Positions 7,971 to 16,183 of a stretch of DNA of 35,454 nucleotides are shown piece after piece. Under the pieces are notes generated by a model that made no database searches, was not told the origin of the DNA, and was given only the letters and a program-made list of their open reading frames with translations. Both the position numbers and the translations under genes were made by a program. The stretch is from UBA3478 sp964217345 (GTDB lineage Bacteria; Bacteroidota; Bacteroidia; Flavobacteriales; Flavobacteriaceae): the NCBI GenBank assembly GCA_964217345.1, contig CAXPJI010000002.1:1-35454 (forward strand), written 5' to 3'. Each line of letters starts with the position of its first letter. The stretch's first letter is position 1.

Positions 7971-9017
7971 CGGACTAAAATCAATTCGTAATTCGAATAA
8001 TTTATTCCAGTTTTTGCCTGTCACAAAAAAGGTTTTACGCTCTTTGTGATAGGCAATTCCGTTTAATACAGAATTGAGAGGATCAAAAGAGGAGTCTTTG
8101 TCTATTAATTCTTTTAATGAACTCAGATCAACAACACCTACGATTGCTCCGGTATTTTTGTCAATCACCATCACACTATCCTTTTGGTAGACATTACTTA
8201 AGATAAGATCACCATATAATTCAAGCTCATTGGCATTTTTGAAGTATGAGTTTTGAGAACCGATAGTTATAAAGTCAATTTCAGAAGCATCTACTTTCGA
8301 TAGTCTCCAAATCAATTCAGAACCATCGCTTTTATAAATGAAATCATCATCGTGTGTGAGACCCCAACCCTCTATGGATCCTCTATATTCAAAGGATTGA
8401 ATAGAATCGAAGTTCGATTTGTTTCGAATCGTTCCGTACCCGTTTTGCCAAGTGAGATGAAAAAGTTGATCATCGACCAGGGTAATTCCTTCACCAAAAA
8501 TCTCTTTACCTAGTTTTTCTTCTTGGTCAATTACCCCAGTAAAAGGGTTGTAGCGAATAATGAGTGAATTGCCTAGTCCTCCAGTACTTTCGTACAACCA
8601 ATCCCCTTCAAACTCTAAGCCTTGAGTATAAAAATCGGTTGAGTGTTCAAAGGTATTTATGACTTCGGCCGCTATCTTGATCGGCTTTTCACGAGCGTAT
8701 ACCGATAGGGTTATAGGTATTTCTTCTTCCTTATTGTTGAAGGTGAAACGAGCGATTAACTTTTGCTTTCCAATCGTTGTACTTTCTGGTAGTTGAAGTA
8801 AACCTGCTGAATAATCAAGTTTTTGTTCATTCATAAAAAAGGCGAGCGATTCGGTATTAATTCTAGAATCGATATTCATCTTAATAACAGAACCTGGATA
8901 GATTTTCTCTCCTTTCTGGACACTTACCTTAGGTAATTTCTCAATTTTGGATGCACATCCGGCAAATAAAAAGGTGATAACCAGGAGTAAATGACTAATT
9001 CTTATATATACCTTCAT
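7956..9017 (-). CDS. Glutaminyl-peptide cyclotransferase (plant-type), lipoprotein
   Basis: A 353-residue lipoprotein: a hydrophobic signal (about 4-20) ends in the lipobox LFAG-C21, so it is probably anchored on the periplasmic face or at the outer membrane. After an Ig-like N-terminal region (about 35-110) comes a five-bladed beta-propeller of the papaya-type glutaminyl cyclotransferase family: FYTQGLEFEGDWLYESTG, GKEIFGEGITL, FHLTWQNG, EGWGLTHDDD, ELELYGDLILSNVY and LNGIAYHKERKTFFVTGKNW. These enzymes close N-terminal glutamine to pyroglutamate. The match to the family is strong; the N-terminal Ig-like part is read only from its length and beta-rich character. The start at ATG 9017 gives a clean signal peptide; an upstream ATG at 9035 would spoil it. 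Confidence 0.9.
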   Translation of the reverse strand: MKVYIRISHLLLVITFLFAGCASKIEKLPKVSVQKGEKIYPGSVIKMNIDSRINTESLAFFMNEQKLDYSAGLLQLPESTTIGKQKLIARFTFNNKEEEIPITLSVYAREKPIKIAAEVINTFEHSTDFYTQGLEFEGDWLYESTGGLGNSLIIRYNPFTGVIDQEEKLGKEIFGEGITLVDDQLFHLTWQNGYGTIRNKSNFDSIQSFEYRGSIEGWGLTHDDDFIYKSDGSELIWRLSKVDASEIDFITIGSQNSYFKNANELELYGDLILSNVYQKDSVMVIDKNTGAIVGVVDLSSLKELIDKDSSFDPLNSVLNGIAYHKERKTFFVTGKNWNKLFELRIDFSPLKIK

Positions 9018-9043
9018 AAGGTGAAAATACGCCAATGCGAAAA

Positions 9044-9073
9044 TTGTAACAAATAGAAATAGGTTTATCTTTG
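9044..9073 (+). promoter_or_regulatory. Promoter of the SRP RNA gene
   Basis: ATTG with its TTG at 9044-9046, a 19-base spacer, then TATCTTTG at 9066-9073: a close match to the Bacteroidota consensus TTTG-N17-23-TAnnTTTG. The SRP RNA 5' stem begins 5 bases later, exactly where transcription should start. Confidence 0.8.
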
Positions 9074-9077
9074 CATC

Positions 9078-9176
9078 GGCAAGCGCTGCACGACTAGCTC
9101 CTGCAGAATCCCCCAGGGTGGGAACACAGCAAGGGTATGTGGTTGTAGCGGTGCGATGTAGTTGCTTGCCTTTTTT
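9078..9176 (+). ncRNA. ffs: Signal recognition particle RNA, small bacterial type (4.5S-like)
   Basis: The ends form the terminal stem GGCAAGC (9078-9084) with GCTTGCC (9164-9170), followed by TTTTTT (9171-9176) as the terminator tract. The conserved domain IV is clear: CCCCAGG, then GTG-GGAA-CAC (9118-9127), a hairpin with the GGAA tetraloop that binds FtsY and Ffh, then AGCAAGGGTA on the return strand, giving the symmetric and asymmetric internal loops. About 93 bases without the Alu domain, as in most Gram-negative bacteria. It works with Ffh in co-translational membrane targeting; ffh is not in the window. The next gene starts 8 bases after the T-tract and may depend on read-through. Confidence 0.95.
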
Positions 9177-9184
9177 CTTTTCTT

Positions 9185-9994
9185 ATGGCACAAGTTGCAT
9201 TAATTACTGGAGCTTCTTCTGGAATTGGTAAGTCAATAGCCGAACATCTTTCGAATAAAGGTTTTATCGTTTATGGAACGGCTCGTGTACCAGAAAATTA
9301 CCCAACTCCAAAAAACTATTCACTAATTTCCTTAGATGTTACCGATTTGAAAAGTATCAGGCAATGCGTGCAAGAACTGATAGACAAAGAAGGTAGAATA
9401 GATGTGTTAATAAACAATGCAGGAAGAGGTATGACCGGTCCTGTTGAGGAGACCGATATCGATCAGGTTAAAGCTCTTTATGACACCAACTATTTTGGCC
9501 CTGTTTCTATGATTCAAGAGGTCCTACCATTCATGAGGAAACAAAAAGCAGGTACGATCATAAACGTAACTTCTATTGCAGGGTATATGGGATTGCCTTT
9601 TAGAGCACATTACTCCTCAGTAAAATCTGCGCTTTCTATTCTTACTGAGGGTATTCGATTAGAGGTAAAACCTTTCGGAGTATCTGTGTATTCATTAGCA
9701 CCTGGAGATTTTGCAACCGACATTGCCAGTCGACGCTTTAATACAGAACTATCGAAAGACTCTGCTTATCAAAACACCTATAAACAGCAACTAGAGCTCT
9801 TTGATGAGCATGTAGATACAGCAATGGATCCCATTGAAGTTGCCCTTAAAATTGAAGAAATCATCACAAAAAAACCGAAGCGAATACACTTTTTAGTTGC
9901 GAATAAATTGCAGCGATTATCGGTACTTTTGTTGAAGAAAGTATTGAGTCAAACCCAATACGAAAAACTACTAGCTAACCATTACAATTTATAG
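9185..9994 (+). CDS. Short-chain dehydrogenase/reductase (SDR)
   Basis: A 269-residue classical SDR. The dinucleotide motif TGASSGIG lies at residues 8-15, NNAG at 77-80, the catalytic serine near S130 (INVTSIAG), and Y143-x3-K147 (YSSVK) completes the active site. The C-terminal basic segment RIHFLVANKLQRLSVLLLKK may touch the membrane, as in fatty-acyl or retinol-type reductases, but this is a weak hint and the substrate is unknown. It starts 8 bases after the SRP RNA terminator and ends 2 bases before the transaldolase gene, so it is probably the first gene of a short operon with transaldolase and the ABC-F gene. Confidence 0.92.
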   Translation: MAQVALITGASSGIGKSIAEHLSNKGFIVYGTARVPENYPTPKNYSLISLDVTDLKSIRQCVQELIDKEGRIDVLINNAGRGMTGPVEETDIDQVKALYDTNYFGPVSMIQEVLPFMRKQKAGTIINVTSIAGYMGLPFRAHYSSVKSALSILTEGIRLEVKPFGVSVYSLAPGDFATDIASRRFNTELSKDSAYQNTYKQQLELFDEHVDTAMDPIEVALKIEEIITKKPKRIHFLVANKLQRLSVLLLKKVLSQTQYEKLLANHYNL

Positions 9995-9996
9995 TC

Positions 9997-10653
9997 ATGA
10001 AATTCTTTATCGACACTGCAAATCTAGATCAAATTCGTGAGGCCCAAGATTTAGGCATCATTGATGGAGTAACGACCAACCCTTCACTAATGGCCAAAGA
10101 GGGTATCTCTGGTGAATCTGCTATTTTAAATCACTATAAAGCTATTTGCGAAATTGTTGATGGGGATGTGTCAGCAGAGGTGATCTCAACTGACTTTGAA
10201 GGTATGGTTAGGGAAGGGGAGATTCTAGCAGATCTACATCCGCAAATTGTGGTTAAAGTACCGATGATCAAAGAGGGGCTTAAAGCTATTACCTACTTTT
10301 CTCAAAAAGGAATAAGAACAAATTGTACGCTTATTTTTTCGGTAGGTCAGGCATTGTTAGCTGCTAAGGCAGGTGCAACTTATGTATCACCTTTTATAGG
10401 TAGGCTTGATGATATCTCTACCGATGGTCTTCGTCTTATTGAAGACATTCGAAATGTCTATGACAACTATGATTTTGAGACAGAAATTCTAGCAGCATCG
10501 GTTCGTCACCCAATGCATATTGTAGAATGTGCTCAAATTGGTGCAGATGTAATGACTGGGCCATTATCAGCAATGCTTGCACTCTTAAATCACCCACTTA
10601 CTGACAAAGGTTTAGCCACCTTTCTTGCAGATCACAAAAAATTAAACGGTTAA
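9997..10653 (+). CDS. fsa: TalC/FSA-type transaldolase
   Basis: A 218-residue small (class I) transaldolase of the fructose-6-phosphate aldolase/TalC family. The Schiff-base lysine is K87 in VVKVPM; TTNPSLMAKEG (26-36) and the phosphate-binding SVRHP segment are present. Automatic annotation usually names such proteins fructose-6-phosphate aldolase, but the residue that separates the two activities is F133 (YVSPFIGRLDD) rather than the tyrosine of E. coli FSA, so transaldolase activity in the non-oxidative pentose phosphate pathway is the better prediction. It sits 2 bases after the SDR stop and 6 bases before the ABC-F gene. Confidence 0.94.
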   Translation: MKFFIDTANLDQIREAQDLGIIDGVTTNPSLMAKEGISGESAILNHYKAICEIVDGDVSAEVISTDFEGMVREGEILADLHPQIVVKVPMIKEGLKAITYFSQKGIRTNCTLIFSVGQALLAAKAGATYVSPFIGRLDDISTDGLRLIEDIRNVYDNYDFETEILAASVRHPMHIVECAQIGADVMTGPLSAMLALLNHPLTDKGLATFLADHKKLNG

Positions 10654-10659
10654 TTCTTT

Positions 10660-12279
10660 ATGCTTTCAGTTTCTAATCTTTCGGTTCAATTCGGAAAACG
10701 CGTATTATTCGACGAGGTAAACGTAACTTTTGCTCACGGTAATTGCTATGGTATTATCGGAGCGAACGGTGCAGGGAAGTCAACTTTTATGAAGATCCTT
10801 TCTAAAAAGCAAGACCCTACCTCAGGACACGTTCATCTGGAACCTGGTAAGCGGATGTCTGTTTTAGAGCAGAACCATAATGCTTGCGATGACTTTCCAG
10901 TATTAGAAACAGTGGTTAGAGGAAACAAAGAACTGTTTAGTATTAAACAAGAAATTGATGCCCTTTATGCGGATTACAGTGATGAAAACGCAGATCGAAT
11001 AGGAGAACTACAGGTTCAGTTTGAAGAAATGAATGGCTGGAATGCTGATTCTGAAGCTGCCGCTTTACTTTCTAATTTGGGGATCAAGGAGGATTTGCAT
11101 TATCAACTGATGGCTGATATCGATCCTAAAATGAAGGTTAGAGTGTTGTTAGCTCAGGCACTATTTGGTAATCCAGACGTATTGATCATGGATGAGCCTA
11201 CTAACGACCTTGATTACGATACTATTAGCTGGCTTGAAGACTTTCTTGGAAACTATGAAAACACCGTATTAGTTGTATCGCATGACCGTCACTTTTTAGA
11301 TGCTGTTTGTACGCATATCGCAGATATTGACTTCGGAAAAATCAATCTCTTTTCGGGTAACTATACTTTTTGGTATGAAAGTAGTCAGTTAGCGGCTCGT
11401 CAACGTGCACAACAAAACAAAAAAGCTGAAGAAAAAGCCAAAGAGCTTCAGGAATTCATACAACGATTCAGCGCGAACGTAGCTAAAAGTAAGCAGGCTA
11501 CCTCAAGAAAGAAGATGCTTGACAAGTTGAAGGTTGAGGATATTAAGCCTTCTTCTCGTCGTTACCCAGCGATTATCTTTGAAAGAGAACGAGAAGCAGG
11601 GGATCAAATTCTTCAAGTAGAAGGATTAAAGGCAGTATCTGAAGATGGTGTCGTACTTTTTGATAAGATCGATTTAAATATGGTAAAGACCGATAAAATC
11701 GCACTTATTTCAAGAGATGCTCGCGCTACTAGTGCATTTTATCAAATTATCGCAGGGGAGGAGACAGCCGCTTCTGGCAGCTATTCTTGGGGGGTTACTA
11801 CCACACAATCCTATTTACCGGCAGATAACGATGCTTATTTTAATGAGGCGGTAAGTTTAGTAGACTGGCTACGTCAGTATGCAAAAACTGAAGAGGAGCG
11901 TGAAGAAGTTCACCTAAGAGGTTTTCTTGGTAAAATGCTGTTTAGTGGAGAGGAAGCTTTGAAAAAATGCAATGTTCTTTCAGGGGGAGAAAAGGTTCGA
12001 TGTATGCTTAGTAGAATGATGCTTCTTCGAGCTAATGTTCTTATGCTTGACGAGCCAACGAATCACCTCGATCTTGAGAGCATTACTGCTTTTAATAATT
12101 CGCTAAAACAATTTAAAGGGAACCTATTAGTCACGACTCATGATCATGAGTTTGCAAATACGGTAGCGAATCGAATTATTGAGATTACTCCAAAAGGAGT
12201 GATCGATAGATACATGACATTTGATGACTACATGGAAAGTAAAGACATTAAAGCGCTCAGAAATTCTATGTATAGCTAA
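10660..12279 (+). CDS. ABC-F family ATPase (YbiT-like), second ATP site degenerate
   Basis: A 539-residue soluble protein with two ABC domains and no membrane part, resembling E. coli YbiT; ABC-F proteins act on ribosomes. Domain 1: Walker A GANGAGKS (34-41), Walker B LIMDEPTND (175-183), H-switch SHDRHF. A basic linker (about 240-300) carries SRFSANVAKSKQATSRKK-like sequence (SANVAKSKQATSRKK at 271-285). Domain 2: signature LSGGEK (440-445), Walker B LMLDEPTNH (461-469), switch THDHEF. The first signature is replaced by IDPKMKV (154-160), as in YbiT, and the second Walker A is lost (SRDARATS, 351-358). One composite site therefore looks intact and the other doubly defective. It ends on a 4-base overlap with the convergent membrane-protein gene. 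Confidence 0.93.
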   Translation: MLSVSNLSVQFGKRVLFDEVNVTFAHGNCYGIIGANGAGKSTFMKILSKKQDPTSGHVHLEPGKRMSVLEQNHNACDDFPVLETVVRGNKELFSIKQEIDALYADYSDENADRIGELQVQFEEMNGWNADSEAAALLSNLGIKEDLHYQLMADIDPKMKVRVLLAQALFGNPDVLIMDEPTNDLDYDTISWLEDFLGNYENTVLVVSHDRHFLDAVCTHIADIDFGKINLFSGNYTFWYESSQLAARQRAQQNKKAEEKAKELQEFIQRFSANVAKSKQATSRKKMLDKLKVEDIKPSSRRYPAIIFEREREAGDQILQVEGLKAVSEDGVVLFDKIDLNMVKTDKIALISRDARATSAFYQIIAGEETAASGSYSWGVTTTQSYLPADNDAYFNEAVSLVDWLRQYAKTEEEREEVHLRGFLGKMLFSGEEALKKCNVLSGGEKVRCMLSRMMLLRANVLMLDEPTNHLDLESITAFNNSLKQFKGNLLVTTHDHEFANTVANRIIEITPKGVIDRYMTFDDYMESKDIKALRNSMYS

Positions 12280-12995
12280 GCGTTAAAATATTTTGAGTTC
12301 CAAATAAAGGGGTTAAAGTTTTTACCCATTGAAATCCCGTAAAAGATCGTTAAGCCAACGACTCCTTTAAAGAAAAAGAAGAACAAGATCCAAAATTGAG
12401 CTGAATTTGCTTCTTTGCTAAATAATCCATTAGGTACAAGCAGGGTGAGTAGATAGCTTACAAGCAGTAATGTGATTACTAATTCTACGGGACCTCTAAG
12501 TGGCCATACCATTAATTTTCTAAAGCCACTAAGATCATTACCCCATTGATGAATTAAGGTGTAATAGCCATTCCCAATGGGAGCGAATAGCAATGGATCG
12601 TCTTGATTTTCTAATTTAAATAGCTTAGAAGGAGCTAAGATTTGCAGGTTCTTTACTTCGGTTTGATGCCTTTCTTCGAAATCTCGTATTTTTTGAAGGG
12701 CTTCTTTTGGTAGTGAAGGTTTAAAATACTTCAGAGGTAAGAATCTAAGTCTGTAGGTAGTTGCTATTTCACGAATACTGTCGATATGATATACTTCTCC
12801 GAGTTCTAACTGGTCAGCGTCAATAACATTCAACGCACTGTAGTCCAAATTTTTTAAGCGATATTCAAGAGTTGAATTTGCTTCTTTTTTTGTCGGACGC
12901 TCAAATAGATTAGAGAAATCAATATTCTGATAAAATTGATGATCTCTTTCTTTTTGAGACTGAAGTTTCTCTAAAAGGTTGAGTTTTGGAATCAT
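12276..12995 (-). CDS. Conserved hypothetical protein with two C-terminal membrane helices
   Basis: A 239-residue protein without a function I can name. The first 160 residues are soluble and charged, with no signal peptide, including a short helical stretch near 95-118; two hydrophobic segments follow at about 168-189 and 200-223, and the tail ends GKNFNPFIWNSKYFNA. The segment GNGYYTLIHQWGNDLS before the first helix is distinctive, and I recall similar unnamed proteins in other Flavobacteriia. With both helices at the end, the long N-terminal part and the short tail are probably cytoplasmic. It has its own TAATTTTG promoter element and lies between pheT and the convergent ABC-F gene, so context gives little help. 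Confidence 0.8.
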   Translation of the reverse strand: MIPKLNLLEKLQSQKERDHQFYQNIDFSNLFERPTKKEANSTLEYRLKNLDYSALNVIDADQLELGEVYHIDSIREIATTYRLRFLPLKYFKPSLPKEALQKIRDFEERHQTEVKNLQILAPSKLFKLENQDDPLLFAPIGNGYYTLIHQWGNDLSGFRKLMVWPLRGPVELVITLLLVSYLLTLLVPNGLFSKEANSAQFWILFFFFFKGVVGLTIFYGISMGKNFNPFIWNSKYFNA

Positions 12996-13016
12996 AGTAA
13001 TCTTTTTCTAGCTTTT

Positions 13017-13024
13017 CAAAATTA
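13017..13024 (-). promoter_or_regulatory. Bacteroidota -7 promoter element for the hypothetical membrane protein
   Basis: The minus strand reads TAATTTTG, a full TAnnTTTG match ending 21 bases before the ATG at 12995. It lies in the 56-base gap after pheT, which suggests that the two genes are not strictly co-transcribed. Between it and the pheT stop a weak hairpin (ATTGC/GCAAT, 5 base pairs) followed by a T-tract could end pheT transcripts. Confidence 0.5.
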
Positions 13025-13051
13025 CAATAACTCCACTAAAAAAGGAATTGC

Positions 13052-15469
13052 TTATCGCAATGAACAATCAAATTTTTCTTGAAGATTATTAACGATGCGT
13101 TCCATAGCCTTATCTACCTGCTTATCTGTTAGTGTTTTTTCGGGATCAGAAAGAAGAAGGCTTATACCGTAGGACTTCTTACCAGTATCTAATGATTTCC
13201 CTTTATAGACATCAAAAAGATTAACGTTTTTAAGCAATTTGCGTTCTGATTCAAAGCACACCTTTCTGATCTCACTAAAGAGAATATGATCATCGAGCAA
13301 AAGCGCCAAATCTCTTCGAACCGCTGGATATTTTGCAATTGGCGTGTATAATTTCTCTCCTTCATTTTGATCTGATAAGTCGAGAACTTTATCCCAATAA
13401 ATAATTGAGGCGAATACGCTCTGATCAATGTCATAATTTTCTAAATGACTTTCTTGAACAAGCCCTACTTCGGCAACCCGTTGGCCATTAGATTCAATGA
13501 TTAATCCTTCTGCTAAGAAAGCATGTTCATTGTCAAGAAGCGATTCTTGTAAATCATAAATACTTAACCTTCTTAGAAGTTCTAGACTCACCGTCTTGAT
13601 ATCAAAAAAGCTAGCGGCAGATTTTGTTTGCATCCAGTTTTCTAGGTATCTACTGCCAGTAACCGCTAAAACAAGTTCTCTCTTTTCTTCAAATTCTTTA
13701 CCCTTTTTGGAATAGGTTTTACCAAATTCAAAGAATTTAATATCGCTTCGCTGTCGATTGAGATTGAATGCTACGCTTTGAAGCGTCGTTCCGATCATAT
13801 GATCTCTAAGCACCTCTAGTTCTTTACTTAAAGGATTCTTTAACGCAACGGATTGTTCGGATTGGTTACTAGAAAGCGAAACTAGGCTGTTGGTTAAAAT
13901 TTCGTTATACCCAAGGCTGACGAGAAAATCAGCTACTCTGTTTTGATTTTGAAGGTTAGAAGAAGATTTAGAACGATTTAATGTACTCGTAAGTTTTTGC
14001 GGAATCGGAATGTGGTTATACCCATAAACCCTCAGAATCTCTTCAACCACATCGATCTCTCTAGTCACGTCGACTCGATATAGCGGTGCGATTAGTCCTA
14101 GTCCAGATTCTGTTTCGTTGAGAATTCTAAAATCTAGACTAACTAGAATCAATTTAATTTTTTCATTCTCAATTTCATGCCCCAGAATGGTGTTTAACTT
14201 CTCATAGTTCAAGAAAAGTTGAATCGATTCCTTCTCTTTGGGGTAGAAAGAGGATATCTCGCTTGAGATTACTCCACCTGCAACTTCGCGAATTAGGATG
14301 GCTGCACGCTTTAGGGCAATTTCACAGAATTCAATGTCAATACCTCGCTCAAATCTGAACGAAGCGTCTGTGTTTAATCCGTGTCTTTTTGCTGTTTTTC
14401 GAACACTCACAGCGTCAAAGTATGCGCTTTCAAGAAAAATACTAGTTGTTGTATTACTTACACCTGAGTGATGACCACCAAAAACGCCAGCAATACACAT
14501 AGGTCCCTCAGTGTCACAAATAACAAGGTCGTCAGTTGCTAACTCACGATCGACTTCATCTAGACAATGCAATTTTTCACCTTGTTTCGCTTTTCTGACC
14601 ACCACTTTTGATCCTTTGATTTTGTTATAATCAAAGGCGTGCAGCGGTTGACCAAGCCCATGAAGAATGAAGTTGGTAACATCTACAATGTTATTGATAG
14701 GGTTTAATCCGATACTTTTTAAACGATCCTTTAACCAGGTCGGTGATTCTTTAACTTCAATTCCGCTAATAACCACGCCTAGATACCTTGGTACTAATTC
14801 GTGTTCTTCAACTTCTATTTCAATAGGTGAAGTAGTGTTTTCAACATGGAACGAAGAGACTGGAATGGTATTTAATGGAGGTTGAGTCTTCTCTAAAGCT
14901 AAGCCAGCCCTTAGATCTCTTGCTACTCCATAATGACTCATGGCATCTGAACGATTCGGTGTTAATCCGATCTCGTAGATATGGTCCTCATAGGTTTCGA
15001 ATAAATTAGATAGAGGTGTCCCGATTTCTGTATTCTCGGGTAGAACTAGGATTCCATCATGTGAAGTTCCGATTCCCATTTCATCCTCCGCGCAAATCAT
15101 TCCAAAGCTTTCTTCTCCTCGAATCTTACTCTTTTTTATTTTAAAAGGTTCCCCTTCTGTAGGATAAAGTAATGTACCTACGGTGGCTACAGGAACTTTT
15201 TGTCCTTCTGCAACGTTAGGCGCCCCACAAACGATTTGAACTACTTGATCACCAAGATTTACCTCGGTAACTTTAAGTCTATCAGCATTAGGGTGTTGCT
15301 TACAGCTTATTACTTCTCCAACAATAATTCCCTCGAGACCTCCCTTGATCGATTGATAAGAGGTTAGACCCTCCACCTCAAGTCCTAGGTCAGTTAGTAG
15401 TTCTGAGGTTTTAGAAGGACTTAAATCGAAATCTAAATAATCATGTAACCAGCGATGAGAAATATGCAT
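13052..15469 (-). CDS. pheT: Phenylalanine--tRNA ligase beta subunit
   Basis: An 805-residue subunit of the cytoplasmic (alpha-beta)2 enzyme that charges tRNA-Phe. Order of domains: start MHISHRWLHDYLDF, tRNA-binding EMAP-like domain (about 40-155, with VVQIVCGAPNVAEGQKVPVA), the B3/B4 editing domain (about 210-400; NNIVDVTNFILHGLGQPLHAFD and FRFERGID), B5 (about 405-480), the catalytic-like core domain, and the C-terminal ferredoxin-fold anticodon-binding domain (about 710-805; YPAVRRDLALLLDD). Length is normal. pheS is not adjacent. A TATATTTA element 26 bases upstream may be its promoter, so it need not depend on panB transcription. Confidence 0.97.
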   Translation of the reverse strand: MHISHRWLHDYLDFDLSPSKTSELLTDLGLEVEGLTSYQSIKGGLEGIIVGEVISCKQHPNADRLKVTEVNLGDQVVQIVCGAPNVAEGQKVPVATVGTLLYPTEGEPFKIKKSKIRGEESFGMICAEDEMGIGTSHDGILVLPENTEIGTPLSNLFETYEDHIYEIGLTPNRSDAMSHYGVARDLRAGLALEKTQPPLNTIPVSSFHVENTTSPIEIEVEEHELVPRYLGVVISGIEVKESPTWLKDRLKSIGLNPINNIVDVTNFILHGLGQPLHAFDYNKIKGSKVVVRKAKQGEKLHCLDEVDRELATDDLVICDTEGPMCIAGVFGGHHSGVSNTTTSIFLESAYFDAVSVRKTAKRHGLNTDASFRFERGIDIEFCEIALKRAAILIREVAGGVISSEISSFYPKEKESIQLFLNYEKLNTILGHEIENEKIKLILVSLDFRILNETESGLGLIAPLYRVDVTREIDVVEEILRVYGYNHIPIPQKLTSTLNRSKSSSNLQNQNRVADFLVSLGYNEILTNSLVSLSSNQSEQSVALKNPLSKELEVLRDHMIGTTLQSVAFNLNRQRSDIKFFEFGKTYSKKGKEFEEKRELVLAVTGSRYLENWMQTKSAASFFDIKTVSLELLRRLSIYDLQESLLDNEHAFLAEGLIIESNGQRVAEVGLVQESHLENYDIDQSVFASIIYWDKVLDLSDQNEGEKLYTPIAKYPAVRRDLALLLDDHILFSEIRKVCFESERKLLKNVNLFDVYKGKSLDTGKKSYGISLLLSDPEKTLTDKQVDKAMERIVNNLQEKFDCSLR

Positions 15470-15495
15470 AAATCGATTGACTTGAAATAAAGGCG

Positions 15496-15503
15496 TAAAT
15501 ATA
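15496..15503 (-). promoter_or_regulatory. Possible -7 promoter element for pheT
   Basis: The minus strand reads TATATTTA, seven of eight positions of TAnnTTTG, 26 bases before the pheT ATG and just past the stop of the RluA-type gene. A -33 box is not evident. Confidence 0.3.
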
Positions 15504-15511
15504 AGACCTTC

Positions 15512-16183
15512 CTAGAAGTTAAAGTGCTTCCAAGCGCCGGTTCTAGGAATTGGACAGTTGATTATTACCGTTTCTTTCGAAACGGGGTGGGTAAAATTTA
15601 AACTCTTAGCAAGTAAATCAATACCTCCATCTGAATTACTGCGTTTAGAGCCGTATTTAAGATCTCCCTTTATGGGCAAACCTATCTTAGATAATTGCGA
15701 TCTAATTTGATGATGTCTGCCCGTTTTTAATTCAATTTCGAGAAGGTGGTAGTTATTCGAACTATCTAATCTTTTTGCTGTTAATATGGCTTTTTTTGAT
15801 CCGTTAACTTCCTTGTCGTGTGCATAGGATTTATTGTTTACCGGTTTTCTAAGTAGCCAGTGCTCGAGCCTAAACGAATCACTTTTTAATTCCCCGGATA
15901 CGATGGCCCAGTATTTTTTACTAGGGGTTCGGTCTGCAAATGCCTTATTCATTCTTGTGAGTGCTTTTGAAGTTTTAGCGAAAAGCACAACTCCTTTTGT
16001 CGGACGATCGATGCGGTGTATTACTCCAAGGTAAGCTTCTCCGGGCTTATTGTATTTTTCAACGAGATAGGATTTAATCAGGTCAGACAGGGGAGTGTCC
16101 CCGGTTTTATCGCCTTGAACTAAAATTCCTGAAGGTTTATTTACCGCGATGAGATGATTGTCTTCGAATAGAACTTCTAACAC
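15512..16183 (-). CDS. RluA-family RNA pseudouridine synthase
   Basis: A 223-residue pseudouridine synthase without an S4 domain. The catalytic aspartate is D59 in GVIHRIDRPTKGVVLFAKTS, and the second family motif GRHHQIRSQLSKIGLPIKGDLKYG is intact. The target, a uridine in rRNA or tRNA, cannot be told from sequence; the short form resembles RluC/RluA-type enzymes. The start codon is GTG at 16183, whose G is also the last base of the panB stop (TAGTG), which implies translational coupling. No alternative ATG exists before the conserved region. Confidence 0.93.
   Translation of the reverse strand: MLEVLFEDNHLIAVNKPSGILVQGDKTGDTPLSDLIKSYLVEKYNKPGEAYLGVIHRIDRPTKGVVLFAKTSKALTRMNKAFADRTPSKKYWAIVSGELKSDSFRLEHWLLRKPVNNKSYAHDKEVNGSKKAILTAKRLDSSNNYHLLEIELKTGRHHQIRSQLSKIGLPIKGDLKYGSKRSNSDGGIDLLAKSLNFTHPVSKETVIINCPIPRTGAWKHFNF

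Noticed and set aside
13052..13080. Terminator for pheT
   Set aside because: Only a 5-base-pair AT-rich hairpin (ATTGC/GCAAT) before a T-tract just past the stop; too weak to list as a feature.
13189..13434. 81-codon open frame on the minus strand inside pheT
   Set aside because: It lies fully in another frame of the conserved FDX-ACB region of pheT and resembles no protein.
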